A stretch of DNA of 64,000 nt from Brevibacillus sp. SYP-B805 (GTDB lineage Bacteria; Bacillota; Bacilli; Brevibacillales; Brevibacillaceae). The stretch is from assembly GCF_011059135.1 (NCBI RefSeq), contig NZ_JAALGD010000011.1:62001-126000 (forward strand), read 5' to 3'. Every line of letters begins with the position of its first letter. The stretch's first letter is position 1. A program made the position numbers and the translations under genes. This document shows, piece by piece, positions 28,793 to 37,057 of the stretch. The notes beneath the pieces were generated by a model. That model saw only the letters and a list, made by a program, of their open reading frames with translations. It made no database searches and had not been told where the DNA came from.

Positions 28793-29718
28793 CAGCTGCC
28801 CACTCCTTCCGTGATCGCGAGGAAGACGTCCTCCAGATTTTCCTTGGACTCGCCAAAATGGACCACCGGAATACCGGCTCCGATCAGCTGCTGCAGCAGA
28901 ACCGCCTTATCGACCTCCGTCCCGGTGAATTGAAAGCGAAAATGGCTGCCCTTGTCATCCAGGCGGCGCACATACGGGGATGCCTGCAGCACGGTGCGCG
29001 CCGCGTCATGGCTCTGCAGCACCTTCACCTGCATCACGGAGATGCCGCGCGTGCCGGCACTCACTTCCTCCACTGCGCCGCAGGCGATCAGCCGCCCCTT
29101 TTCGATGACGCCGATCTCGTCGCACAATTCGGCCAGCTCCGGCAGGATGTGCGAACTGATCAAAATGGTTTTTCCCATCCCGCGCAGTTGTTTCAGGATC
29201 TCCCGCATCTCGATGCGAGCGCGCGGATCGAGACCGGAAGCCGGTTCATCGAGAATCAGCACATCGGGACTGTGAACCAGGCACCGCGCAAGCCCCAAGC
29301 GCTGCTTCATGCCGCGGGAAAGGGAATCGACGTAGGCATCCGCCTTGTCGGACAGGTTGACCAATTCCAGCAGATCGACGATGATCGACTTCCGTTTTGC
29401 CGGTGGAATGTTGTACGCCGCCGCATAGAAATCCAGATATTCCGCTGTTTTCAGATTATCGTACACCCCAAAGAAATCGGGCATATACCCAAGCGCCTGG
29501 CGCACCTGTTTCGGTTCCTTCACCACATCATAGCCGGCGACGTACGCCTTGCCGTCAGTCGGAGCCAGCAGGGTTGCCAGGATCAGCATGGTCGTCGATT
29601 TTCCGGCGCCATTGGGGCCAATGAACCCGAACACTTTGCCCTTCTCAATATGAAGATTCAGATCGTGCAGCGCTTCAAGCTTGCCGTATTGTTTGGTCAG
29701 ATGGACAGTCTGGATCAT
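28792..29718 (-). CDS. ABC transporter ATP-binding protein (ABC-2 exporter)
   Basis: A 308-residue ATPase with Walker A GPNGAGKST, signature LSRGMKQRLGLARCL, Walker B VLILDEPASGLDP and the switch His in ISSHILPE. The extended C-terminal domain of about 90 residues is usual for drug/polysaccharide ABC-2 exporters. The true start MIQTVHLTKQYG overlaps the upstream gene by ATGA, with GGAGAAAAGCAA before it. The long open frame farther upstream is a shadow of the surface-protein gene. Confidence 0.9.
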   Translation of the reverse strand: MIQTVHLTKQYGKLEALHDLNLHIEKGKVFGFIGPNGAGKSTTMLILATLLAPTDGKAYVAGYDVVKEPKQVRQALGYMPDFFGVYDNLKTAEYLDFYAAAYNIPPAKRKSIIVDLLELVNLSDKADAYVDSLSRGMKQRLGLARCLVHSPDVLILDEPASGLDPRARIEMREILKQLRGMGKTILISSHILPELAELCDEIGVIEKGRLIACGAVEEVSAGTRGISVMQVKVLQSHDAARTVLQASPYVRRLDDKGSHFRFQFTGTEVDKAVLLQQLIGAGIPVVHFGESKENLEDVFLAITEGVGS

Positions 29719-31976
29719 TTGCTTTTCTCCACTCCTTCCAGGCGGAGGTATGGCTGCGGCAGGGAGAAGCGCTGATCCGTCGGGTTGGTGAACCGCACGA
29801 GAATCTGCCCTTCCCGATTGAGATACTCCCCTAACTCTTTCCCCAGGATCACCCGTTCTTCCCTTCCTAGCTGTTTCCATTTCCCGGTCTTGGCATGGTA
29901 GATCTCTTTCCGGAACGGACGGTACGGGCTCTGATCCAGCGGAATCTCCACCTTCGTCACGTCCAGGCCGCTCTGATCGACCGACAGCGCGAAGGTAACT
30001 TCCCCCCTGCCCAGGTTCCAGATGTTGGGATGCCGGTAATCCACGATTCCCTTCTCGTCGATCTTCTGGACGGGCAAAGTCCCGTACGGATACACGATGT
30101 GGCCGGAAGCGTCCGGCATCAGCGAGATGTTTTGCACGACGACATTCCAATCATGCTTTTGTCCCTGCTGAAGCAGTTCCAGTGTATGAAGAGGCTGGGA
30201 ACTGACACCGATCAGCCGGAGCTGGTTGGACTCCCCATTCATCAGCCATTCCTTCTGTCTGGCGATCTGCTGCTCCCGGTTCAGCGCCCGTTCATAGGGG
30301 GAGTCCTGATCGCTTTGTTGGGGGAACACGTATTCCTCGATCTTGGCATCCACCTGTTTCTTCTCTCCTGGCTGCAGGGAGCCAAGCGCGATGCGCTGCA
30401 AGCCGAGATTCAGATACACTTCCTCCATGGGAAGGCGCGTCCGGTTGACAATCACCCCCTGCAAACGATCGCCATTCGTCTGCAGGACGGCGTCAAATGA
30501 GCCGATATCCCGGAGGATTCCGGAGGCGACGGCCTGCTTGATGGACAGGTACGGCACGTTCCGGAACTGGATGGTTTTCGATCCCTGTCCATCGGTTCCC
30601 ATCATCGTATCGTCATCTGCCATATTCACTTGATTGTAGGCCAGCGGAACGGCAAGGAATCCGTTCTCCGCCCGTACCGAATAGCTGCCCCCGGAGACGG
30701 TCAGAAAGGATGCGGCTGTCTGCACCTCCGTCAGGTCCTTATCCAGTATGCGCAGCATGGAAACGCGGTAGCTCGCGTCCTCCTCCGCGACCGTGGTTCG
30801 GCCGAACAGGTAAACGGTAACGGAAAGCAGGATGGCAGTGACCGGGATGATACCCCATGCCCATTCACGCCGCTCCCATCGCTTGAGCGCCAGATAGAGT
30901 CCCGGCGCCAGAACCAGCAGATACACCAGCCAGATCAGGATGATCCAGCCGACGGATGGCACTTGGACGCCCGGAATCAATTTGCTTAACGACACCAATG
31001 AGACATCCAAGGGGCTCCGTTCATCCTTCTCCGCCATGCGCTCAACCGCCTTGCTTTGGGTGAGCACCTTTTTCCACAGCTGCCGGTTATATTGCCAGGA
31101 TGCCATCGGCTCAGCCGTCACATCATAATTGGCAAACAGATACACGCCCCCGTCGATTTGCTTGGCTGTGATCAGCAGGAATTGCCGGTTGTATACGGGA
31201 ATGGACGAGAGGGGGAGCGGGGTGCTTCCCGTCCATCGTTCCAGTTCCCCGAGATTGGTCAGCATGCCGCCTTGTCCTCCCGCAACCGGCAGGAGATCCC
31301 GGAATTGCTGGACCAGCTCATCATCGCCGGGGCGGGCGGACAGGATCAGCACGCCGCCGCGCCGCACATATTCCTTCAGCGCCGCGAGTTGGTTCTCCTT
31401 CAGTTTGCCGGAAGTGAGAGGACCGATCGCGATCATGTCCAGATTTTTGAGGATCCATGATTGATCCGGCAGCGCGTCCGGCTCGAAATGCTGGACGGTA
31501 AAAGGAATCCAGTTGTCCAGCCGCTGATCGCTGCCGATGGCCAGAAAATGAAAGGCGCTCGGCTCGTCGGCAATCACCCCGACCACCCGCTCCCCTTTGG
31601 GGGTAATCGGCGGAAACTCCTCGGTTGCCATCACCTGCTCCCCTTTGATCAATCGAACTTCTGTCGGTCCCTGCATGAGCATCTCAGCCGGAAGATCAAT
31701 CGGAACGTTCTTGGTTTCTCCCGCGTCAAGCGTGATGGCCTGCCGATAGATGGCCCGATTCAAACCGGAATGCGGCTCGTCGCCAAACTCCATTTCTCCG
31801 GAAAAACGCTCTCCTCCGTTATTGGTGATGGAAACTTCCACACGGGTCCATTGGTTATTCTTGATGACGCCTCCGAGCGGAAGATGGATCGACAAGTCGA
31901 ACGGTTCATCCGCTGCGGCGGGTATCGCAATCAGGCACTGGACGATCAGGACAAGTGCCAGCAACCATTTCCACAT
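29715..31976 (-). CDS. exported membrane protein with GATase-like domain
   Basis: About 753 residues. A signal peptide (WKWLLALVLIVQCLIAIPAAADE) leads to an extracytoplasmic beta-domain (about 30-130, ITNNGGERFSGEMEF). A Rossmann-like segment follows (NLDMIAIGPL, ALKEYVRRGGVLILSARPGDD), resembling the glutamine-amidotransferase-like domains of gliding/von Willebrand-associated membrane proteins. Two or three membrane helices lie at about 345-410 (VGWIILIWLVYLLVLAPGLYLALKRW), then a second beta-rich region. No catalytic triad is evident. It sits between a sigma/regulator pair and an ABC exporter to which it is translationally coupled, so it may be an exporter accessory or surface sensor (inference). 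The start follows GGGAGAGAACAAATC. Confidence 0.7.
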   Translation of the reverse strand: MWKWLLALVLIVQCLIAIPAAADEPFDLSIHLPLGGVIKNNQWTRVEVSITNNGGERFSGEMEFGDEPHSGLNRAIYRQAITLDAGETKNVPIDLPAEMLMQGPTEVRLIKGEQVMATEEFPPITPKGERVVGVIADEPSAFHFLAIGSDQRLDNWIPFTVQHFEPDALPDQSWILKNLDMIAIGPLTSGKLKENQLAALKEYVRRGGVLILSARPGDDELVQQFRDLLPVAGGQGGMLTNLGELERWTGSTPLPLSSIPVYNRQFLLITAKQIDGGVYLFANYDVTAEPMASWQYNRQLWKKVLTQSKAVERMAEKDERSPLDVSLVSLSKLIPGVQVPSVGWIILIWLVYLLVLAPGLYLALKRWERREWAWGIIPVTAILLSVTVYLFGRTTVAEEDASYRVSMLRILDKDLTEVQTAASFLTVSGGSYSVRAENGFLAVPLAYNQVNMADDDTMMGTDGQGSKTIQFRNVPYLSIKQAVASGILRDIGSFDAVLQTNGDRLQGVIVNRTRLPMEEVYLNLGLQRIALGSLQPGEKKQVDAKIEEYVFPQQSDQDSPYERALNREQQIARQKEWLMNGESNQLRLIGVSSQPLHTLELLQQGQKHDWNVVVQNISLMPDASGHIVYPYGTLPVQKIDEKGIVDYRHPNIWNLGRGEVTFALSVDQSGLDVTKVEIPLDQSPYRPFRKEIYHAKTGKWKQLGREERVILGKELGEYLNREGQILVRFTNPTDQRFSLPQPYLRLEGVEKSK

Positions 31977-31995
31977 GATTTGTTCTCTCCCTCCC

Positions 31996-33066
31996 CTATC
32001 GTCGAACGGCAAAGCCAAATGCGAGCGACTGCCCCGCTTGGTAGGATATCAGGATCTCTTTCCTGTCGCGCGACCAATCGGCTCGTACGATTCTATCTTT
32101 CATGGCTGCCGGGACAGGCAGCATATCGGATTCCACCGATTTCTCCTCAAGCCGGGCCACAACCAGATTGCCCTGCGGCGTCGTGTAGGCGATCTGATCC
32201 GGTGCGATCCATGCCGGCCATGTTCCCGGCCCGATCGTGCGCACCTCTCCGGTACGGAGATTCAGCACGGAGACCGTCCCCCCCTTCACGAAAGCGATGG
32301 AACCGCCATCCGGCGACCAGTCCGGCTGGCTGCCTTCCGTCACCCTCTTCTCCTGCAGGGAGAGCGTGCTGCTTACCCAAATCTCTTCTTTTCCTCCCGT
32401 CATGCGGGTATACGCAATGGACAGGTTATCCGGTGACCAGCTGGGTGTGTGGTAGACGGCTCCCTTCTCTTCTTTCAACAGCCGGCTGCTTGCCCGCACA
32501 GCTCCGTCCGGATCGGTTTCCACCAGCCAGATGCGGTTCACCTGTTGATTCTCTTCAACAACCGCCAGCTGTCTCCCGCTGTGGGACCAGGCGACCGCCC
32601 GGTACCGTCCCGTGGTGGCAGGCAGGATGAACCGGCTCTCTTGTTGATCCTCGGACAGCGGCCGGGTGTACAAGCGATCCCCGTTTGCCACGTACGCGAT
32701 ATGCTCACCGTCCGGGGCCAGTGCGACCTGTTCGGCGGACTGGGCCATCCGCAATCCGGCCAGCTCCTCTTCGCGCACGACGATGGCATCGCGGGTCACC
32801 AGCAAGAGAACGGCCGCCAGGATCAATACCACGGCACCGCCGTAGATCCCCCATACACTCCAGCGCCTTCCGACGTCTCTGTCCGGCGGCTGAGGAGAAT
32901 GCTGCAGCTCCATCTCCCGCATCCGCTCCAACAGCTTTTCCCTCAACTCCGCCTTCAACTGATAATTGACCGGAACGGCCCGGCGCAGCTGCTGAAGGTG
33001 TCGGAGCAGATCCGTGATTGTCGAATCATGCAGTTCTTCCGTTGACATGCGCTCATCATCTCTCAT
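31996..33066 (-). CDS. membrane-anchored TolB/WD40-like propeller protein, likely anti-sigma factor
   Basis: About 356 residues. The N-terminal 75 residues are cytoplasmic and charged (LLRHLQQLRRAVPVNYQLKAELREKLLERMREMELQ), followed by one membrane helix (IYGGAVVLILAAVLLLVT). The rest is a repeat-rich beta-propeller with TolB-like blades (ALAPDGEHIAYVANG, SWSPDNLSIAYTRM, DWSPDGGSIAFVKGG). The gene overlaps the sigma factor gene by about 11 nt, an arrangement typical of sigma/anti-sigma pairs; the cytoplasmic segment is a candidate sigma-binding domain. That role is inferred from topology and context; there is no recognisable zinc motif of the ZAS type. Confidence 0.72.
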   Translation of the reverse strand: MRDDERMSTEELHDSTITDLLRHLQQLRRAVPVNYQLKAELREKLLERMREMELQHSPQPPDRDVGRRWSVWGIYGGAVVLILAAVLLLVTRDAIVVREEELAGLRMAQSAEQVALAPDGEHIAYVANGDRLYTRPLSEDQQESRFILPATTGRYRAVAWSHSGRQLAVVEENQQVNRIWLVETDPDGAVRASSRLLKEEKGAVYHTPSWSPDNLSIAYTRMTGGKEEIWVSSTLSLQEKRVTEGSQPDWSPDGGSIAFVKGGTVSVLNLRTGEVRTIGPGTWPAWIAPDQIAYTTPQGNLVVARLEEKSVESDMLPVPAAMKDRIVRADWSRDRKEILISYQAGQSLAFGFAVRR

Positions 33067-33634
33067 CGCGGTTCCCTCCCTCATACAGCCGTTTCAACTG
33101 CTGCAGTGCCCGATAGGAGATCATTTTCACGCTCGACTCGGATTTTCCCAGCACTTCCGCCACCTGATGGATTTTCAATTCGGCGAAATAGCGGAGCGTC
33201 AATACATCCCGCTGATCCTGGGATAACATGTCCAGTCTCTCCCGCAGCAAGAGTACTTCCTCATTTGTCAAAAGATTCTGCTCCGGCTGCCAGGTGTCAT
33301 CCGCCTCATCCTGGAACAGCTCTTCCTGATCCATCGGCGTTTCCCGGTTCCTCCGGACAAAATCGACAAATGTGTTGTGCGCGATGCGGAAAATCCATGA
33401 CGCAAACGGACTCGTCCGGCTGTACTGGTCAAATTTCTCCAGCGCCTTCAAAAAGACCGTCGTGGTCAGGTCATCCGCATCCCAGGGATTATGCACCCGG
33501 TAGCGCAAATAGCGGTTCACCTTGTCAAAGTACTCGTCATAGAGCTCGGTAAAAGAACGCGATTCGAAATATTCCACATTTTCAGAGGGGGGTGACACGG
33601 GCTCCTGCACCCCTTGTTTCATGGCCATTCCCAT
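33056..33634 (-). CDS. ECF-type RNA polymerase sigma factor
   Basis: A 192-residue sigma factor with region 2 (YDEYFDKVNRYLRYRVHNPWDADDLTTTVFLKALEKF then PFASWIFRIAHNTFVDFVRR) and region 4 (LSQDQRDVLTLRYFAELKIHQVAEVLGKSESSVKMISYRALQQLK). The ATG with GGAGGAAGAGTG upstream was chosen among three near-adjacent candidates. It heads a five-gene operon including a putative membrane anti-sigma factor and an ABC exporter. It probably controls this operon in response to an envelope cue. Confidence 0.88.
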   Translation of the reverse strand: MGMAMKQGVQEPVSPPSENVEYFESRSFTELYDEYFDKVNRYLRYRVHNPWDADDLTTTVFLKALEKFDQYSRTSPFASWIFRIAHNTFVDFVRRNRETPMDQEELFQDEADDTWQPEQNLLTNEEVLLLRERLDMLSQDQRDVLTLRYFAELKIHQVAEVLGKSESSVKMISYRALQQLKRLYEGGNRDER

Positions 33635-33673
33635 CACTCTTCCTCCCAAGCCCATTTGCTGTTTCTACCTCAT

Positions 33674-33701
33674 TTGACGGATGACCGGGAAAAAGGTCAC
33701 A
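33674..33701 (-). promoter_or_regulatory. candidate ECF autoregulatory promoter
   Basis: On the minus strand TGTGAC and CGTCAA are separated by 16 bp, about 40 nt upstream of the sigma factor start. This resembles the TGAAAC-N16-CGT pattern of ECF promoters, with two mismatches in the -35. Confidence 0.35.
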
Positions 33702-33730
33702 GTCGATAAAATTTTTATTGCAGAAAAAGA

Positions 33731-33757
33731 AAAAGACCCGTCCCGATGCGACGAGTC
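33731..33757 (-). terminator. terminator of the Cys/Met PLP-enzyme gene
   Basis: On the minus strand GACTCGTC pairs with GACGGGTC (one wobble) and is followed by TTTTTCTTTTTC, 20 nt past the stop codon. Confidence 0.7.
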
Positions 33758-33777
33758 GGATGCTTGGCAAAGCGGTG

Positions 33778-34923
33778 CTAGCGGGACAGGGCGCGATCCA
33801 GTTCCTCCACGATATCCTCATACGCTTCGATGCCGACGGAGAGGCGAACCAGCCCCTTCGTGATGCCGGTCGCCTGCCGCTGCTCTTCGCTTAAGGCGCG
33901 ATGGGAGGTCGTGACAGGATGAGAGACGGCCGTCTCGACACCGGCGAGGGACGGGGCCAGCTTCATCCAGCTCAAGGAGCGGTAGAACTGGTAAATCTTC
34001 TCTTCATCCGCCAGGCAGAACGAAACCATGGCTCCCTGCTTCGGCCGATCAAAAAAACGGGTGGCCGCTTCGCTCGGATAGTAGGTGGCCTTTACCGCCG
34101 GATGGTTCCGCAGGAATGCGGCCACCTTTTTCGCGTTGTCGCATTGGCGCTCCATCCGCAACGCAAGGGTTTTCAGGCCGCGGGCCGCAAGCCATGCCTC
34201 AAACGGGCTCAGGGACGCCCCGTAATGAACGATGATCTCCCGCGCCCGCTCCACCAGTCCCGCACGTCCCACCAGGACACCGGCTGTCACATCGCTGTGG
34301 CCGCCGATGTATTTGGTCGCGCTGTGGACGACGAGATCGGCCCCGAACGTGACGGGCCGCACGAGATAAGGGGTGGCGAACGTATTGTCAATCATGACGG
34401 TTAAGCCGTGCTGCTTGGCCTCCCGGATCCAAAACGGCAGATCCACCACGGTCAGCAGCGGGTTGGTGATCGTTTCCATGAACAGCATTTTGGTCGTGGG
34501 GCGCAGATGGCCGGCAAGCGATGATACTTTGGTGAGATCTATCAGTTCCAGTTCGATGTGAATACGGGACAACTCTTTCTGAATCAGGGCGTAGGTGCCG
34601 CCGTACAGCTCATGGGAGGCCAGCAGATGATCCCCCGGCTGCAGGACCGCCAGCAGTCCGGCCATGATGGCCCCCATGCCGGATGCCGCACTGACGCCGC
34701 GCTCCGCCCCTTCCAGGGCCGCAACGGCATCCGCCAGTTCGGTTTGATTGGGATTCCCGTTGCGGGTGTACAAATAATCGCGTTTCCCGGCATAGTATGC
34801 CTCCACCTCTTCCAATCCCGGAAACGCAAATACGGACGTTTGATAGATCGGAGTGGCTTTGCTTACATCGGTTACATGGGGATGGCTGATATGTACGGTT
34901 TTGGTTTCGAAACGCTCTGTCAC
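33778..34923 (-). CDS. trans-sulfuration PLP enzyme (cystathionine gamma-synthase/lyase family)
   Basis: A 381-residue Cys/Met-metabolism PLP enzyme. Conserved segments are YTRNGNPNQTELADAVAALEG, SAASGMGAI, ETITNPLL and the Schiff-base lysine Lys204 in HSATKYIGGHSDV. The family covers cystathionine gamma-synthase, cystathionine beta/gamma-lyase, methionine gamma-lyase and homocysteine synthase, which sequence reading alone does not separate. The GTG start follows GAGGTGATGCCATC. The gene is monocistronic; no SAM riboswitch or T-box is visible in its 164-nt divergent upstream region. Confidence 0.85.
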   Translation of the reverse strand: MTERFETKTVHISHPHVTDVSKATPIYQTSVFAFPGLEEVEAYYAGKRDYLYTRNGNPNQTELADAVAALEGAERGVSAASGMGAIMAGLLAVLQPGDHLLASHELYGGTYALIQKELSRIHIELELIDLTKVSSLAGHLRPTTKMLFMETITNPLLTVVDLPFWIREAKQHGLTVMIDNTFATPYLVRPVTFGADLVVHSATKYIGGHSDVTAGVLVGRAGLVERAREIIVHYGASLSPFEAWLAARGLKTLALRMERQCDNAKKVAAFLRNHPAVKATYYPSEAATRFFDRPKQGAMVSFCLADEEKIYQFYRSLSWMKLAPSLAGVETAVSHPVTTSHRALSEEQRQATGITKGLVRLSVGIEAYEDIVEELDRALSR

Positions 34924-35034
34924 GATGGCATCACCTCTGTCAGCATTTCTCCCATTATAGCAGATGAGGAAAAATAGGGCGAATTGCCCGAAAAAACAGC
35001 CAATGGGTCCGGTTGGAATTCACCTGTTCCTTTG

Positions 35035-35043
35035 TGCTATAAT
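35035..35043 (+). promoter_or_regulatory. extended -10 promoter of the cyclophilin gene
   Basis: TGCTATAAT, an extended -10 element, lies 45 nt upstream of the start. A possible -35, TTGGAA, is 19 bp away, so the TGn extension probably compensates. Confidence 0.55.
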
Positions 35044-35087
35044 CCTGTGGAACGACCAAGAAGACTTGCAAAGGAAGGTGCACATCT

Positions 35088-35780
35088 ATGAAGCGAATCC
35101 TTAGTGCTATCTGTTTGATGCTGCTTGCAACCCTGCTTCTAGCCGGTTGCGGCAACAATGCCCAGGAAACGCCCACTCCTCCGCCCGCACCGGCAGAGAA
35201 GCCAAAGACGACGGAACCGGCCGCACCCCCGGCACCAACCGGAGCGAAAAAATATGCCCAACCGCCTGCGATGAAGATCAATCCCAACAAACAGTATACG
35301 GCAGTCATCCATACGTCGATGGGGGATATCACCGTACAGCTGTTTGCCAAGGATGCGCCCAAGGCGGTCAACAACTTTGTCTTTCTGTCCAAAGACAAGT
35401 TCTATGATGGCCTGACGTTTCACCGCGTCATCAAAGACTTCATGATCCAAACCGGCGACCCCCTCGGCAACGGTACAGGCGGCCCGGGATACACCTTTGA
35501 AGACGAGCTGGAAAACGGCCATAAATATGAAGTCGGGGTTGTCGCCATGGCAAATGCCGGTGCCAACACCAATGGCAGCCAGTTCTTCATCGGCTCCGGC
35601 CCGGATGTGGAAGGGCTGAAAAACTTCCCCAACTACACGATCTTCGGCAAAGTGACGAAAGGGCTGGATGTGGTGCAGAAGATCGCCAGCGTGAAAGTGA
35701 AAGCCAATCCGGTCACCAAGGAAGTAAGCATGCCGGTACAGCCCGTCACGATCAAATCGATTACCATTACAGAGAAGTAA
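35088..35780 (+). CDS. cyclophilin-type peptidyl-prolyl isomerase lipoprotein
   Basis: A 230-residue exported isomerase. A lipoprotein signal peptide ends LLLAGC, followed by a Pro/Ala/Thr linker of about 45 residues. The cyclophilin domain follows with YTAVIHTSMGDITVQLFAKDAPKAVNNFVFLSK, YDGLTFHRVIKDFMIQTGDP and NTNGSQFFIGSG, which carry the catalytic Arg/Phe/Gln elements. It would catalyse prolyl isomerisation of exported proteins at the outer face of the membrane. The start follows GGAAGGTGCACATCT. It is monocistronic, with a good terminator. Confidence 0.9.
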   Translation: MKRILSAICLMLLATLLLAGCGNNAQETPTPPPAPAEKPKTTEPAAPPAPTGAKKYAQPPAMKINPNKQYTAVIHTSMGDITVQLFAKDAPKAVNNFVFLSKDKFYDGLTFHRVIKDFMIQTGDPLGNGTGGPGYTFEDELENGHKYEVGVVAMANAGANTNGSQFFIGSGPDVEGLKNFPNYTIFGKVTKGLDVVQKIASVKVKANPVTKEVSMPVQPVTIKSITITEK

Positions 35781-35795
35781 CAGGGTGAATGAAGA

Positions 35796-35826
35796 GCAGC
35801 GATCACACGGATCGCTGCCGTTTTTT
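35796..35826 (+). terminator. terminator of the cyclophilin gene
   Basis: GCAGCGATC-ACACG-GATCGCTGC followed by CGTTTTTTT. Confidence 0.9.
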
Positions 35827-35846
35827 TCGCCTCACATCCGTTTTCC

Positions 35847-35855
35847 TGCTACAAT
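35847..35855 (+). promoter_or_regulatory. extended -10 promoter of yfhH
   Basis: TGCTACAAT, about 27 nt before the start codon; no clear -35. Confidence 0.45.
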
Positions 35856-35881
35856 GGAAGAGACATAAGGAGGAGATGGCA

Positions 35882-36187
35882 ATGCGTTTGTTCAGCCAAA
35901 TGACGCTGGCCGAGCTGCAGGAAGAGATGGAACGGCTGCGGCAGGAAATGGACGATGCCAAAAAGAGGGGCGATCTGTCCCAATACCATGTCGTGGAAAG
36001 AAAATTTTTCATAGCCAAGTCGTACTTTGTCGGCACCGATGGCTTTCGCGTGGGCAAGTCCTACCGCGTTCACGGGCATGAGGCGCCCTTTACCGTCGAT
36101 TATTTCAACGGGGTTTTCGCCTGGGGACGGTTCCAGGGAAATGGCGAGCAGCTGGGTTTTCCGGTGGGCATGCTGGAGGAAGAATGA
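35882..36187 (+). CDS. yfhH: YfhH family protein (DUF1811)
   Basis: A 101-residue protein beginning MRLFSQMTLAELQEEMERLRQEM (a helix), then YHVVERKFFIAKSYFVG and a small beta-barrel segment GKSYRVHGHEAPFTVDYFNGVFAWGRF. Helix plus SH3-like barrel is the YfhH/DUF1811 architecture known from Bacillus structures; the function is unknown. The start was set at the second ATG, which has AAGGAGGAGATGGCA in front. Confidence 0.8.
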   Translation: MRLFSQMTLAELQEEMERLRQEMDDAKKRGDLSQYHVVERKFFIAKSYFVGTDGFRVGKSYRVHGHEAPFTVDYFNGVFAWGRFQGNGEQLGFPVGMLEEE

Positions 36188-36257
36188 CGGCTGCATGCTG
36201 CACCACCCCCGGTGCACTCGGGGTATAATAGACAAAAAAAGAAAGCGGGTACCAGCG

Positions 36258-36707
36258 ATGGATATGACCAACCTGTTGCTTTTGCTCTTTCTTGCACTCG
36301 GCATTGTGGGGAACAATCCGTCTATTTCCATTTCTGTCACCGTGCTGTTGTTCCTGCGCCTCATTCACTTTGACCGTGCTTTCGGCTATCTGGAACAGTA
36401 CGGCCTGCAAGTCGGGATTATCATCCTTACCATCGGCGTCATGGCGCCCGTCGCCAGCGGCAAAATTGCGCCGGAAACGATCGTGAAGACGTTGACCGAC
36501 TGGAAAGCCCTGCTTGCGGTGGCGATCGGCCTGTTTGTCGCCTTCCTGGGAGGGCGCGGCGCCCATTTGCTGACGGCCAATCCGTTGATCGTCACCGGGC
36601 TGTTGGTGGGCACCATCCTCGGTGTCACGTTTTTCCGCGGCGTGCCGGTAGGGCCGCTGATCGCAGCGGGCATGCTCGGCTTCATTCTGCAATTTCTTCC
36701 CAAATAA
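36258..36707 (+). CDS. DUF441 membrane protein (YtwI-like)
   Basis: A 149-residue integral membrane protein with four hydrophobic segments, e.g. NLLLLLFLALGIVGNNPSISISVTVLLFLRL and VGIIILTIGVMAPVASGKI. GNNPSISIS and ATPase-like FLGGRGAHLLTANPLIVTGLLVGTILGV are hallmarks of the DUF441/YtwI family. Function unknown. A TATAAT lies 30 nt upstream. The ribosome site is poor (AAAGCGGG), so a start two codons later is possible. Confidence 0.75.
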   Translation: MDMTNLLLLLFLALGIVGNNPSISISVTVLLFLRLIHFDRAFGYLEQYGLQVGIIILTIGVMAPVASGKIAPETIVKTLTDWKALLAVAIGLFVAFLGGRGAHLLTANPLIVTGLLVGTILGVTFFRGVPVGPLIAAGMLGFILQFLPK

Positions 36708-36803
36708 TCGCAACGGGGCTGCCCCTTTTCTTTTGGATGCATCATTGCCCAAGCACATGCATACAATGTGCGAAAGGAATGCAACAGGAAAGGAAGGTCA
36801 CCC

Positions 36804-36944
36804 ATGCTGATCTATGAACACGACGGTGTCTATATCGCCGAAATCGACTACCAATCGGAACGCATCGTAAAAACCGGCAAAACGTGGGAAGAAGCCCGAG
36901 ATCGTTTGCTGACGACCTTGATGGTATTGGAAATGATCGGATAA
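36804..36944 (+). CDS. 46-residue hypothetical protein
   Basis: A short gene with a strong ribosome site (AAAGGAAGGTCACCC) before ATG. The product begins MLIYEHDGVYIAEIDY and continues RIVKTGKTWEEARDRLLTTL. The pattern of a short beta-strand pair, a T-x-E-E-A turn and a helix recalls the N-terminal fold of HicB-type antitoxins, but it is half their length and no HicA neighbour is visible, so this is only a resemblance. It is followed by a terminator. Confidence 0.55.
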   Translation: MLIYEHDGVYIAEIDYQSERIVKTGKTWEEARDRLLTTLMVLEMIG

Positions 36945-36959
36945 CCCCCGACTGAACGA

Positions 36960-36984
36960 AAGCTTCCGCAGCGAAGCTTTTTTT
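36960..36984 (+). terminator. terminator of the 46-residue gene
   Basis: AAGCTTC-CGCAGC-GAAGCTT followed by a T tract. Confidence 0.88.
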
Positions 36985-36987
36985 GCA

Positions 36988-37031
36988 GGGCCCCCGCCGA
37001 CACCAGCGTAAGCTTAAGTCGGCGGGGTTAT
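36988..37031. repeat. palindromic repeat, short form
   Basis: CCCCGCCGAC (36992-37001) and GTCGGCGGGG (37018-37027) enclose a 16-nt loop. The outer 20 bases on each side equal those of the repeat at 21259-21350 read in reverse complement; the inner hairpin of that copy is absent. It lies directly after a terminator and 25 nt before the next gene, so it overlaps the likely leader of that gene. Confidence 0.85.
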
Positions 37032-37057
37032 TTAACATGGAAAGGACGGTGCTCCTG

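Noticed and set aside
29719..30150. N-terminal extension of the exporter ATPase
   Set aside because: It is a shadow of the upstream surface-protein gene; the ATPase begins at MIQTVHL with a coupled start.
34924..35087. SAM riboswitch or T-box upstream of the Cys/Met PLP-enzyme gene
   Set aside because: The 164-nt divergent region shows none of the S-box or T-box conserved segments; only a cyclophilin promoter was seen.
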